A model generated the notes under the pieces. The model had not been told where the DNA came from, did not search any database, and was given only the letters and a program-made list of their open reading frames with translations. The position numbers were made by a program, and so were the translations under genes. Of a stretch of DNA of 6,064 bases, positions 1-6,064 are shown one piece after another (positions within the stretch are counted from its first letter, which is position 1; each line of letters opens with the position of its first letter). Origin of the DNA: Nitrosomonas sp. (GTDB lineage Bacteria; Pseudomonadota; Gammaproteobacteria; Burkholderiales; Nitrosomonadaceae); NCBI GenBank assembly GCA_005779435.1, contig SXJH01000107.1, positions 1 through 6,064 on the forward strand. Direction: 5' to 3'.

Positions 1-882
1 CCGGACGGCAAGCCGCGCGGCTTTATTCGGTCGCATGCCTTGGAGGAGCTGTGGTTTCATACCGGCACCGCCTGTAACCTGGCATGTCCGTTCTGCCTGG
101 AGGGTTCCAAGCCCGGCGACGGCCGTTTGGATTTGCTGCGCTTTGACGATGCCATGCCTTTTATTGGCGAGGCATTGACGCTCGGCGTCAAGCAGTTTTC
201 GTTTACCGGTGGCGAGCCTTTTGTTAATCAGGACTTGATTCGAATTTTGGACGATGCGCTGCAGTACCGTCCCTGCATGGTGCTGACCAATGGCACCGAG
301 CCGTTGCTAAAACGGTTGCCGCAATTGGAGTCGCTGCGCAAACGGCCTCATGCCGTGCATTTTCGCGTCAGTCTGGATCATTTTATGGCGGATGTGCATG
401 ACCGGGGGAGGGGTGAAGGCATGTTTGCATTGGCGTTGCAAGGATTGCGCGCGCTGCATGATATGGGTTTTCGCGTTTCCGTGGCCAATCGGGCGATTGC
501 CGATATACCTGCGCATCGGGTAGCCAGCGGTTTTGCAGCGGCTTTTCGCGAAGCCGGATTGCCGCAAACAATCCCGCGCATTGAGTTTCCGGAGTTTTAT
601 CCGCCCGGTATCGTCGCTACCGCACCGCAAATTACGCAAAGTTGCATGATGGATTATCAAACCGAAACCACGCGCCGGGAATTTATGTGCGCATTCAGCC
701 GCATGGTGGTGAAAAGCAATGACGAATGCAAGGTTTACGCGTGCACCTTGGTCGACGACGATGCCGATTACGCGCTTGGGAGCACATTGACCGAAAGCTT
801 GCAGCAACCGGTCAGCATGAAGCACCACCGCTGCTACAGTTGTTTCCGCTACGGCGCTTCGTGCAGCGAAATGAAGCGATAG
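1..882 (+). CDS. Radical SAM enzyme with SPASM/twitch-like C-terminus (5' end outside window)
   Basis: The protein carries the radical SAM signature CNLACPFC (CX3CX2C, codons 25-32 counted from base 1), which binds the 4Fe-4S cluster that cleaves S-adenosylmethionine. It is followed by a GGEP motif at codons 70-73 (SAM amino-group binding). The C-terminal third is cysteine-rich, with Cys at codons 215, 230, 243, 248, 278, 281 and 288. The arrangement, including a CX2CX6C ending and a stretch resembling 'C...LGS.TESL', looks like a SPASM or twitch domain holding an auxiliary Fe-S cluster. The first available start is TTG at base 40, but the frame is open to the window edge and codons 1-13 (PDGKPRGFIR...) look protein-like, so the true start is probably upstream. 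The stop lies two bases before the ATG of the membrane oxidoreductase, suggesting an operon. The substrate is unknown: peptide maturation or small-molecule chemistry are both possible. The family call is firm; the function is not. Confidence 0.9.
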   Translation, partial: PDGKPRGFIRSHALEELWFHTGTACNLACPFCLEGSKPGDGRLDLLRFDDAMPFIGEALTLGVKQFSFTGGEPFVNQDLIRILDDALQYRPCMVLTNGTEPLLKRLPQLESLRKRPHAVHFRVSLDHFMADVHDRGRGEGMFALALQGLRALHDMGFRVSVANRAIADIPAHRVASGFAAAFREAGLPQTIPRIEFPEFYPPGIVATAPQITQSCMMDYQTETTRREFMCAFSRMVVKSNDECKVYACTLVDDDADYALGSTLTESLQQPVSMKHHRCYSCFRYGASCSEMKR

Positions 883-884
883 CC

Positions 885-3038
885 ATGAAACGGCGCTGGT
901 GGGTATTGATTCTGGCCAGCGTGCTCATCGGGTTGTTCTTTGCATTCGATTTGGGACGTTTTTTTACGCTGGAAACGCTCAAACATCAGCATCAAGCATT
1001 GCAGCAAGCGTATGCCGCCGATCCGCTGCGGATTGTCGGTCTTTATGCCGCAGCATATATCGCAATGGCCGCGCTGTCGCTACCCGGCGCAACCATTATG
1101 ACGCTGGCCGGCGGGGCGATGTTCGGCTTGTGGGTCGGAGTTCCGCTGGTGTTGCTATCGGCTACCGTCGGTGCCACCCTGGCTTTCTGGATGGCGCGTT
1201 ATGTGTTGCGCGATGCCGTGCAGCGCCGTTTCGGCGAGCGCTTGGAAGCCGTCAACCGAGGACTTGAGCGCGACGGTGCGTTTTATTTGTTTTCGCTGCG
1301 CCTGGTTCCTGTTTTTCCATTCTTCTTGATCAATGTGTTGATGGGGCTGACCAACCTGCGCAGCAGCACGTATTTCTGGGTCAGTTTGGCGGGCATGTTC
1401 GCCGGAACGGCGGTATATGTGAATGCAGGTACGCAGTTGGCTGCGATTACGCATCCCGCCGAAGCGATGTCACCCGCATTGATCGCATCGTTTACGGTAT
1501 TGGCGCTGTTTCCGTGGTTGGCGCGCTGGGGAATCGCGCGGATTAAAATGCGGCGCTTGTACGCGCGTTGGCCTAAACCGGCATATTTCGACCGCAACTT
1601 GATTGTGATCGGCGCCGGTGCCGCCGGGCTGGTCAGCGCATATATCGCCGCCACCACGCGCGCCAAAGTGACGCTGATCGAAAGCCATAAAATGGGCGGA
1701 GACTGTTTGAATTACGGTTGCGTGCCGTCCAAGGCGCTGATTCGCAGCGCCGGTTTTGTGCAGCAAACTAAAAACGCGGCATCGCTCGGCATCCGGCAAG
1801 CGCATGCTGACTACGATTTTGCCGACGTGATGGCGCGCGTGCGGCGTGTGGTCAAAGCTGTGGAGCCGCACGATTCGGTCGAGCGTTACACGCAATTGGG
1901 CGTCGAGGTGGTGCAGGGCAAGGCGACTATCACTTCGCCGTGGTCGGTGGAGGTTAATGGACAAGCATTGACCACGTGCGCCATCGTCATCGCCACCGGT
2001 GCGCAGCCCATCGTGCCGCCAATTCCCGGATTGGAGACGGTGCGCTATTACACTTCCGACACCATCTGGAATTTGACCGAGCGGCCGCAGCGATTGATTG
2101 TCTTGGGCGGCGGGCCGATCGGTTGCGAATTGGCGCAAGCGTTTGTCCGTTTGGATTGCCAGGTGACGATGGTAGTGCGCGGCGATTGCTTGCCGCGCGA
2201 AGATGCGGATGCGGTCGCGTCGGTCAAAGCCGCTTTGCAAGCCGATGGCATAACATTATTGACGTACACCGAAACCGTACGCTGCGAAACTGACGGCGAT
2301 GCGCAATTTTTAACGGTGCGCAACCAAGCTGGTGACGAAATCAAATTGCCGTTCGATGCATTGTTATGCGCTGTAGGCCGGATTGCGCGCACCGAAGGTT
2401 TCGGACTGGAAGAACTCGGCATTCCGGTATCGATGCAGCGCACCGTCGAAACCGATGCCTGGCTGCGAACCGTTTATCCGAATATCTACGTCTGCGGCGA
2501 TGCCGCCGGGCCATATCAATTCACGCATACGGCAGCGCATCAGGCGTGGTATGCGACCGTCAATGCGCTGTTTGGCAGCGTGAAGCGCTTCAAAGCGGAT
2601 TATGCGGCGATTCCGTGGGCGACGTTTACCGACCCGGAAGTCGCTCGAGTTGGTTTGTCGGAAAATGAAGCCAAGGCGCGCAATATCGCCTATGAGGTGA
2701 CGCGCTTTGAGCTTAAGGATTTGGATCGGGCTATCGCCGACGAAGCCGTGCATGGTTTTGTTAAAGTGTTGACCGTGCCGGGCAAGGATCGTATTTTGGG
2801 CGTTTGCATTGTCGGTGCGCACGCCAGCGATTTACTGGCGGAATTTGTGTTGGCGATGAAGCATGGCTTAGGGTTGAATAAAATTCTGGGCACTATCCAT
2901 GCCTATCCGACTTGGCCGGAAGCCAACAAATATGCCGCCGGGGAATGGAAGCGCGCACATGCGCCGCAGCGGTTGCTGCATTGGGCGGAGAAATTCCACG
3001 CTTATCGTCGCGGAAAATCTCATCGGGCGATCAAGTAG
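885..3038 (+). CDS. TVP38/TMEM64 (VTT) membrane domain fused to FAD-dependent pyridine nucleotide-disulfide oxidoreductase
   Basis: This is a 717-residue two-part protein. Residues 1-225 are a membrane domain: a hydrophobic helix at about 6-21, then a VTT/DedA-like core at about 48-220 with a GGAMFG glycine motif (76-81) and the RLVPVFP motif (139-145). From about 238 it is a complete class I disulfide oxidoreductase: FAD-binding GAGAAG (243-248), redox-active CLNYGC (C274, C279), NAD(P)-binding GGGPIG (408-413), FAD-binding CGDAA (537-541) and a C-terminal dimerisation domain. The end motif HAYPTWPE (672-679) has Tyr674 where dihydrolipoamide dehydrogenase has its catalytic His; Glu679 is kept. 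Similar proteins are often annotated as mercuric reductase, but I see no N-terminal heavy-metal domain or C-terminal Cys pair, so mercury reduction is not supported. The likely role is an inner-membrane NAD(P)H-dependent reductase with a cytoplasmic catalytic part and unknown acceptor. I chose ATG 885 because the membrane domain begins there and the preceding gene stops at 882; the ribosome binding site (GAAG, 873-876) is weak, so coupling is likely. Confidence 0.93.
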   Translation: MKRRWWVLILASVLIGLFFAFDLGRFFTLETLKHQHQALQQAYAADPLRIVGLYAAAYIAMAALSLPGATIMTLAGGAMFGLWVGVPLVLLSATVGATLAFWMARYVLRDAVQRRFGERLEAVNRGLERDGAFYLFSLRLVPVFPFFLINVLMGLTNLRSSTYFWVSLAGMFAGTAVYVNAGTQLAAITHPAEAMSPALIASFTVLALFPWLARWGIARIKMRRLYARWPKPAYFDRNLIVIGAGAAGLVSAYIAATTRAKVTLIESHKMGGDCLNYGCVPSKALIRSAGFVQQTKNAASLGIRQAHADYDFADVMARVRRVVKAVEPHDSVERYTQLGVEVVQGKATITSPWSVEVNGQALTTCAIVIATGAQPIVPPIPGLETVRYYTSDTIWNLTERPQRLIVLGGGPIGCELAQAFVRLDCQVTMVVRGDCLPREDADAVASVKAALQADGITLLTYTETVRCETDGDAQFLTVRNQAGDEIKLPFDALLCAVGRIARTEGFGLEELGIPVSMQRTVETDAWLRTVYPNIYVCGDAAGPYQFTHTAAHQAWYATVNALFGSVKRFKADYAAIPWATFTDPEVARVGLSENEAKARNIAYEVTRFELKDLDRAIADEAVHGFVKVLTVPGKDRILGVCIVGAHASDLLAEFVLAMKHGLGLNKILGTIHAYPTWPEANKYAAGEWKRAHAPQRLLHWAEKFHAYRRGKSHRAIK

Positions 3039-3771
3039 CCGGCTGAAATACGTCCGCAATGGTTTTTTGAATGGCTTCGGCTGCTTCGCGCGGATTGGCG
3101 GCATTGCGTATCGGTCTGCCGACCACGATGTAATCGGCGCCGTTCAGGAAGGCCTGTTTGACATCGACCACGCGTTTCTGATCGTCGGTTAATCTATTAT
3201 CGACGGGGCGTATGCCCGGGGAGACCACCAAAAATTGATCGCCCAAGCCTTCCCGTAGCCGGGGCACTTCCAGTCCGGACGAAATCACGCCGTCGCAACC
3301 GAGTTCGATAGCGCGCCTTGCGCGCGATAGCACCAAATCTTCAACGTTACAGGCAAAACCCAAATCCCTGGCATCGTCTTGCGACAAGCTGGTCAGCACG
3401 GTGACTACCAGGATTTTGAGAGAACCTTTTTCTTCGGCAACTGCGCGCAGCATGTCGTCGTTGACCGGATGCACGGTTGCAAACGATGCGCCGATGTCTT
3501 TAAGGCGGCTCACGGCGCGGCGTACGGTTTCGGCAACGTCAAAAAATTTCAAATCGACGAAAACTTTCTTATCCCGCTTGATCAGCCAATCGACAAGCTC
3601 GAAGTAATTGCCGTCCATGAACAGTTCAAGCCCCACTTTGTAAAAACACACCGAATCGCCGAGCGATTCAACCAGTGCTTTGGCTTCCGCTGCGGTTGGC
3701 ACGTCGAGCGCGAAAATAAGGCGTTCGCGTAAGGGGATATTCTTAGAGGAAAGGTGAGTATGGTTTTGCAT
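3031..3771 (-). CDS. pyrF: Orotidine 5'-phosphate decarboxylase
   Basis: PyrF converts orotidine 5'-monophosphate to UMP, the last step of de novo pyrimidine synthesis, as a cytoplasmic TIM-barrel dimer. The 246-residue length is normal for the bacterial type. Visible signatures are FALD with Asp23, Lys45 in YKVG, the catalytic DLKFFD block (Asp73, Lys75, Asp78), SPGIRP (184-189) with Arg188, and the phosphate-binding VVGRPI (216-221) with Arg219. Most homologues I know have His where this protein has Phe77 (DLKFHD), but the charged catalytic residues are intact, so activity is expected. The ATG at 3771 leaves about 15 residues before the barrel. It has no clear Shine-Dalgarno sequence; the leader there is A-rich. 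The 3' end overlaps the convergent oxidoreductase gene by 8 bases. Upstream lie a TATAAT box and a strong hairpin that may control it. Confidence 0.97.
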   Translation of the reverse strand: MQNHTHLSSKNIPLRERLIFALDVPTAAEAKALVESLGDSVCFYKVGLELFMDGNYFELVDWLIKRDKKVFVDLKFFDVAETVRRAVSRLKDIGASFATVHPVNDDMLRAVAEEKGSLKILVVTVLTSLSQDDARDLGFACNVEDLVLSRARRAIELGCDGVISSGLEVPRLREGLGDQFLVVSPGIRPVDNRLTDDQKRVVDVKQAFLNGADYIVVGRPIRNAANPREAAEAIQKTIADVFQPAT

Positions 3772-3803
3772 TGTTATTTGTTTTTAAAATGAATCGGATA
3801 TAC

Positions 3804-3841
3804 CGCTGCCATCGGCTCGCTAGAGTGAACCGATGGCAGCG
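3804..3841 (-). promoter_or_regulatory. Perfect 12-bp inverted repeat in the pyrF leader
   Basis: CGCTGCCATCGG (3804-3815) and its exact reverse complement (3830-3841) flank a 14-base loop. The stem is GC-rich and would form a stable hairpin in either transcript. It sits between the two-receiver gene and pyrF, 32 bases before the pyrF ATG. No run of T follows it on either strand, so it is a poor match to a Rho-independent terminator. It overlaps the start expected from the TATAAT box at 3846-3851, so it may form the 5' end of the pyrF mRNA or act as an operator. The inverted repeat is seen directly; the role is inferred. Confidence 0.6.
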
Positions 3842-3845
3842 ATAT

Positions 3846-3851
3846 ATTATA
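3846..3851 (-). promoter_or_regulatory. Candidate -10 box for pyrF
   Basis: The minus strand reads TATAAT here, an exact match to the sigma-70 -10 consensus, about 75 bases before the pyrF start codon. A 17-base spacer places the -35 at a poor match (GAATCG), so the promoter would be weak or activator-dependent. Initiation about seven bases downstream would fall at the first bases of the 12-bp inverted repeat. The surrounding sequence is AT-rich, so a chance match is possible. Confidence 0.4.
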
Positions 3852-3905
3852 TGAGATTGATGCGGCGCCGATTCGGATAAATCGCGTGAGCGGATTTTAG
3901 GGTGC

Positions 3906-3946
3906 TACACCGACATCGGGAGAAGGGTGTAATGGAGGGCGATGTC
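3906..3946 (-). other. Overlapping stem-loops after the two-receiver gene (possible 3' structure)
   Basis: Two inverted repeats interleave just past the stop codon of the two-receiver gene. GACATCG (3912-3918) pairs with CGATGTC (3940-3946), and TACACC (3906-3911) pairs with GGTGTA (3926-3931). They cannot both form as simple hairpins. There is no T-run behind them, so this is not a classical terminator. The role is unknown; it could protect the mRNA 3' end or be chance. Confidence 0.25.
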
Positions 3947-3954
3947 CGATTTAT

Positions 3955-4752
3955 TCAGGACGCCAGTACTTGAGAAATATTTTCGGTTATTTTGTCCGGA
4001 TGAAACGGTTTGATGATATAGCCGTTGGCGCCTGCTTTGGTTGCTCGAATAAACAATTCGCGGCTGGCCATGGCGGTAACCATTACAACTTTAATAGCGG
4101 CATTCTGGCTGCGAATGATTTTTAACGCATCGAGACCGTTCATCACCGGCATTTCGAAATCCAAGCATACAATATCGGGTTTATGCAAAGCGACGAGTTC
4201 GGCGGCTTGCTTGCCGTCGTGCGCTTCCCCGACGACTTCTATTCCCATGTGCGACAAAATCGCCTTTAACAGTTTTCGCAGCGTCAAACTGTCATCGGCA
4301 ATCACTGCCGTGGCGCGGTAAGGCTTTTCCTCGAAAGGATTTTGTTTTTTTTCGGCAACCAGCAACAGCCGCTGCGCATGTTCCGTTTTTTTCAATACCG
4401 CAAGAATTTGTTCTTGCGAAAACGGTTTGCGAATAAACCCGGAGCTGCCCGCTTCGACTGCGAGAACCTCCAGTTCAGGGTCTTCGTTGCCGGTGATCAT
4501 GATGACGGCGATGTTCGGGTGAGTTGCATGAACTTCCTTGAGTAACGATAGGCCGTCCGCGCCCGGCAGATTGTAATCGAGGCAGATGATATGAGGCGAC
4601 AGTTTGTCGATGACGGGAAGCAGCTTTGTGCCGTCCGCTAAATCCCCTACAACGTCATAGTCGGCGCTTTTCATGAGCGTGCGCAATACGTTGCGCATGC
4701 AAACAGAATCGTCAACAATTAAAATCCGTAGTTTGTTTTGTGTTTGTGACAT
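3955..4752 (-). CDS. Tandem two-receiver (REC-REC) response regulator without output domain
   Basis: The 265-residue cytoplasmic protein consists of two CheY-like receiver domains. REC1 spans about 8-128, with acidic pair Asp14/Asp15, phospho-acceptor Asp59 (CLDYNLPG), Thr87 and Lys109 (RKPF). REC2 spans about 147-264, with Asp153/Asp154, Asp198 (CLDFEMPVMNG), Thr226 and Lys248 (IKPF). Both have every residue needed for phosphorylation. They are joined by a short charged linker (about 132-146). No DNA-binding, GGDEF, EAL, CheB or kinase domain follows, so it probably works by phospho-dependent protein contact or as a phosphorelay intermediate. The two halves share pattern such as DDS...LR and CLD...P, consistent with an old duplication. 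No histidine kinase or chemotaxis gene lies in this window, so the partner is unknown. The ATG at 4752 has a Shine-Dalgarno AAGGA ten bases upstream. Confidence 0.94.
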   Translation of the reverse strand: MSQTQNKLRILIVDDSVCMRNVLRTLMKSADYDVVGDLADGTKLLPVIDKLSPHIICLDYNLPGADGLSLLKEVHATHPNIAVIMITGNEDPELEVLAVEAGSSGFIRKPFSQEQILAVLKKTEHAQRLLLVAEKKQNPFEEKPYRATAVIADDSLTLRKLLKAILSHMGIEVVGEAHDGKQAAELVALHKPDIVCLDFEMPVMNGLDALKIIRSQNAAIKVVMVTAMASRELFIRATKAGANGYIIKPFHPDKITENISQVLAS

Positions 4753-4762
4753 AAGCCATAAT

Positions 4763-4767
4763 TCCTT
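4763..4767 (-). promoter_or_regulatory. Ribosome binding site of the two-receiver gene
   Basis: The minus strand reads AAGGA, ten bases before the ATG at 4752. This supports that start. A second ATG lies seven bases upstream of it but is in another frame and stands too close to the site. Confidence 0.55.
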
Positions 4768-4985
4768 TTGTATTTATCTTGGGCCAGCTACGGCCTTACA
4801 GCCAGTTACGACATGAACCGAAGAGTCTGTAGAGGGAAAATTCTTTTTTTTGCGGGAGATATTTCTTACGCTGTTGTTTTGAGTTAAGCGCGTCTTGTGT
4901 AAAACCAGGTTCCGTTAAATTTCGGTATCGCGGGGAATTTGACGGGATTTGCTTTTATTTGAAACCGCATTACCTATTCATACTT

Positions 4986-5852
4986 TCAATCAATCGATCC
5001 ATGAGCGAGCCAGTGTGCGCACTCGGCGCCTAATTCGTCGATTGTGCGCGTTTCATAGGTTGAGATTTCCTCTGGAGTGAGCGTATCCTTCCAGCGGCCA
5101 TTTGTGCCTTTATTGATGAAGGTTTGGGCGCCGCCATTCCAGAGCATGCCCTCCAGAGGCACGGTTTTGGTTGCATTCTTTTTCATCCAATCGAAAGAAC
5201 AGTATTCCAGGATATAAGGCCAGCGGGCTTCGTCAATCGGGATGTCGAGAAAATGAGCGATGCGACGCATTTCCGCAGGCATATCGCGCTTGAGATCGTT
5301 GAAATGCACCAGCAATAAATTCGGTAATTTGCGAATTTGCCACCAGGAACGGACATTTTCCCAGAACGGCCAGAAAGGATAACCGTCTTTATCCATCCAG
5401 TCGTGCCAATATTGGCGAATGTCATGCGGCGGCGGAAGCAGAGGGGGACCAATCCGGCCGGGTGTGTCGTTCAGCGTCGTATAAAATTTATCGTTGGCAT
5501 TTGCATGGTGGTTATACATGCTCCAAAGCACATCGCGCCCATCGCGGCCGATATAAATATATTTAGCCTGCGGCGAATAAACCAGTGCATCGACGGGGAG
5601 GTGGGTTTTGAGAATTCTGCGGTGCGTTTGCGCTTCAACAAAGGCCAGTTTCTCTGTTTTTGGCGGTACGCGTAAATCAAGCCACGGCGACATTTCGGCA
5701 ACGGCGAGATTAGGGACGCCGTTAAACAATAATTGCACGACGATTTGTTGTGTCCAGGTTGTTCCCGATTTGGCGTAGGTGGCGATGACGATATCGTCGT
5801 TGCGAAACTGGAAATCATTCCAGATCGTGGAGTCGAAGTGATGGTTATTTAA
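4986..5852 (-). CDS. PAPS-dependent sulfotransferase, reading frame lacking a normal start codon (possible pseudogene)
   Basis: The open frame encodes about 288 residues of a cytosolic-type sulfotransferase, which moves a sulfuryl group from PAPS to an alcohol, phenol or amine. Counting from codon 1 at 5852, it has the PAPS 5'-phosphosulfate loop YAKSGTTW (26-33), the catalytic-base region KTHLP with His84, the 3'-phosphate region GRDGRDVLWS (Arg103, Ser111) and the C-terminal NKGTNGRWK (247-255). Family resemblance begins at about NNHHFDS (2-8). A TAG at 5853-5855 closes the frame, and no ATG, GTG or TTG occurs in frame before GTG 5736-5738. A protein from that GTG (250 residues) would lose the PAPS loop and could hardly be active. 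Either the start has been lost or altered, or initiation is non-canonical. The body shows no frameshift or internal stop and the C-terminus looks complete. The acceptor substrate cannot be predicted. I give the whole homologous frame as the extent. Confidence 0.85.
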   Translation of the reverse strand, partial: LNNHHFDSTIWNDFQFRNDDIVIATYAKSGTTWTQQIVVQLLFNGVPNLAVAEMSPWLDLRVPPKTEKLAFVEAQTHRRILKTHLPVDALVYSPQAKYIYIGRDGRDVLWSMYNHHANANDKFYTTLNDTPGRIGPPLLPPPHDIRQYWHDWMDKDGYPFWPFWENVRSWWQIRKLPNLLLVHFNDLKRDMPAEMRRIAHFLDIPIDEARWPYILEYCSFDWMKKNATKTVPLEGMLWNGGAQTFINKGTNGRWKDTLTPEEISTYETRTIDELGAECAHWLAHGSID

Positions 5853-5979
5853 CTATATGATTTTTATTGTGTATTTTGGTTGCTGGTGCGCTTTGTGTTC
5901 CTGTGAATTGTTTTTATCGGTTACTGTTGTTATGGATTATATCGAATCTCATGACGGTGAATTTGTAAAAAAATCTTTG

Positions 5980-6004
5980 TAAATAGCGGGAAATATGCTA
6001 TTTA
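5980..6004. repeat. 8-bp inverted repeat in the AT-rich divergent region
   Basis: TAAATAGC (5980-5987) and GCTATTTA (5997-6004) are exact reverse complements around a nine-base loop. A second palindrome, ATTCTT-T-AAGAAT (6012-6024), follows immediately, just before the ribosome binding site of the gene at 6038. Together they could be operator sites for the rightward gene, but AT-rich sequence produces such repeats easily. Confidence 0.3.
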
Positions 6005-6025
6005 TTACTCAATTCTTTAAGAATC

Positions 6026-6030
6026 TAAGG
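6026..6030 (+). promoter_or_regulatory. Ribosome binding site of the gene starting at 6038
   Basis: TAAGG lies seven bases before the ATG at 6038, an ideal Shine-Dalgarno spacing. It is the main reason for calling the truncated gene at the right edge. Confidence 0.45.
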
Positions 6031-6037
6031 CGATAGA

Positions 6038-6064
6038 ATGGGTGCCACGAAGAAGTTTTATGAA
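6038..6064 (+). CDS. Start of an unidentified gene (3' end outside window)
   Basis: Nine codons, MGATKKFYE, run open to the window edge from an ATG with a well-spaced TAAGG upstream. The gene is divergent from the sulfotransferase frame and follows an AT-rich stretch typical of a promoter region. Too little sequence is present to name a family. The call rests on the ribosome binding site and context, so it remains tentative. Confidence 0.45.

Noticed and set aside
726..884. Longer N-terminus for the membrane oxidoreductase starting at 726
   Set aside because: The extra 53 codons read through the radical SAM gene in another frame and do not look like a membrane-protein N-terminus. ATG 885 sits right after the preceding stop and directly before the first hydrophobic helix.
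885..3038. Mercuric reductase (merA)
   Set aside because: The N-terminus is a VTT membrane domain instead of a heavy-metal-binding domain, the C-terminal vicinal cysteine pair is absent, and no mer genes are nearby.
4790..4855. Plus-strand Rho-independent terminator at the eight-T run (4844-4851)
   Set aside because: No stable GC-rich stem precedes the T-run, and no plus-strand gene ends nearby.
4753..4985. Sigma-28-like promoter or other promoter for the two-receiver gene
   Set aside because: TCAAATT...CCGAAAT on the minus strand resembles a flagellar sigma promoter but the spacing is off by about two bases. Other -35/-10 pairs match only three or four of six positions in each box.
5471..5818. 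ATG at 5818 in another frame as an alternative sulfotransferase start via frameshifting
   Set aside because: No ribosome binding site precedes it, no slippery sequence is evident, and the family-like residues already begin upstream of it in the main frame.
5857..5982. Small plus-strand ORF of 41 codons with a CWCALCSC stretch
   Set aside because: It has no ribosome binding site, lies in AT-rich spacer, and matches no family I recognise. A chance ORF of this length is expected.

Overview
The window looks like ordinary chromosomal sequence from a proteobacterium. Coding DNA is moderately GC-rich, TTG is heavily used for leucine, and genes are tightly packed with a classical pyrF. A gammaproteobacterium, possibly methanotroph-like, is my best guess, but no marker here fixes the taxon. 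I saw no rRNA, tRNA, CRISPR array, insertion sequence or phage gene.

Layout. From the left edge, a plus-strand pair fills the first half. The first gene is a radical SAM enzyme whose 5' end lies outside the window (1-882). Two bases later comes a long gene (885-3038) that fuses a TVP38/TMEM64-type (VTT/DedA-like) membrane domain to a complete FAD/NAD(P)-dependent disulfide oxidoreductase. The spacing suggests one transcript and coupled translation. The substrate of neither enzyme can be read from the sequence. A redox enzyme tethered to the membrane and produced with a radical SAM enzyme is the most interesting functional unit here.

The second half is on the minus strand. pyrF (3031-3771) converges on the fusion gene and overlaps it by 8 bases, with no visible terminator between them. 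Upstream of pyrF is a 183-base gap holding a perfect 12-bp inverted repeat next to a TATAAT box, both oriented for pyrF, and a second set of overlapping stems just after the next gene. That gene (3955-4752) encodes two complete receiver domains and no output domain, so it is probably a signalling or phosphorelay protein. The 233-base gap 4753-4985 has a ribosome binding site at its end but no convincing promoter, terminator or gene. An intact sulfotransferase reading frame (4986-5852) follows. It contains all the expected PAPS-binding and catalytic residues but has no usable start codon, so it is either damaged at its 5' end or initiated unusually.

The right end (5853-6037) is visibly AT-rich, non-coding and divergent. 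It contains two small palindromes and leads into a new plus-strand gene with a good ribosome binding site, of which only nine codons are inside the window (6038-6064).

The window contains no clear-cut novel multi-gene system. The points most worth checking are the radical SAM plus membrane-oxidoreductase pair, the hairpin at the predicted 5' end of the pyrF message, and the start-less sulfotransferase.
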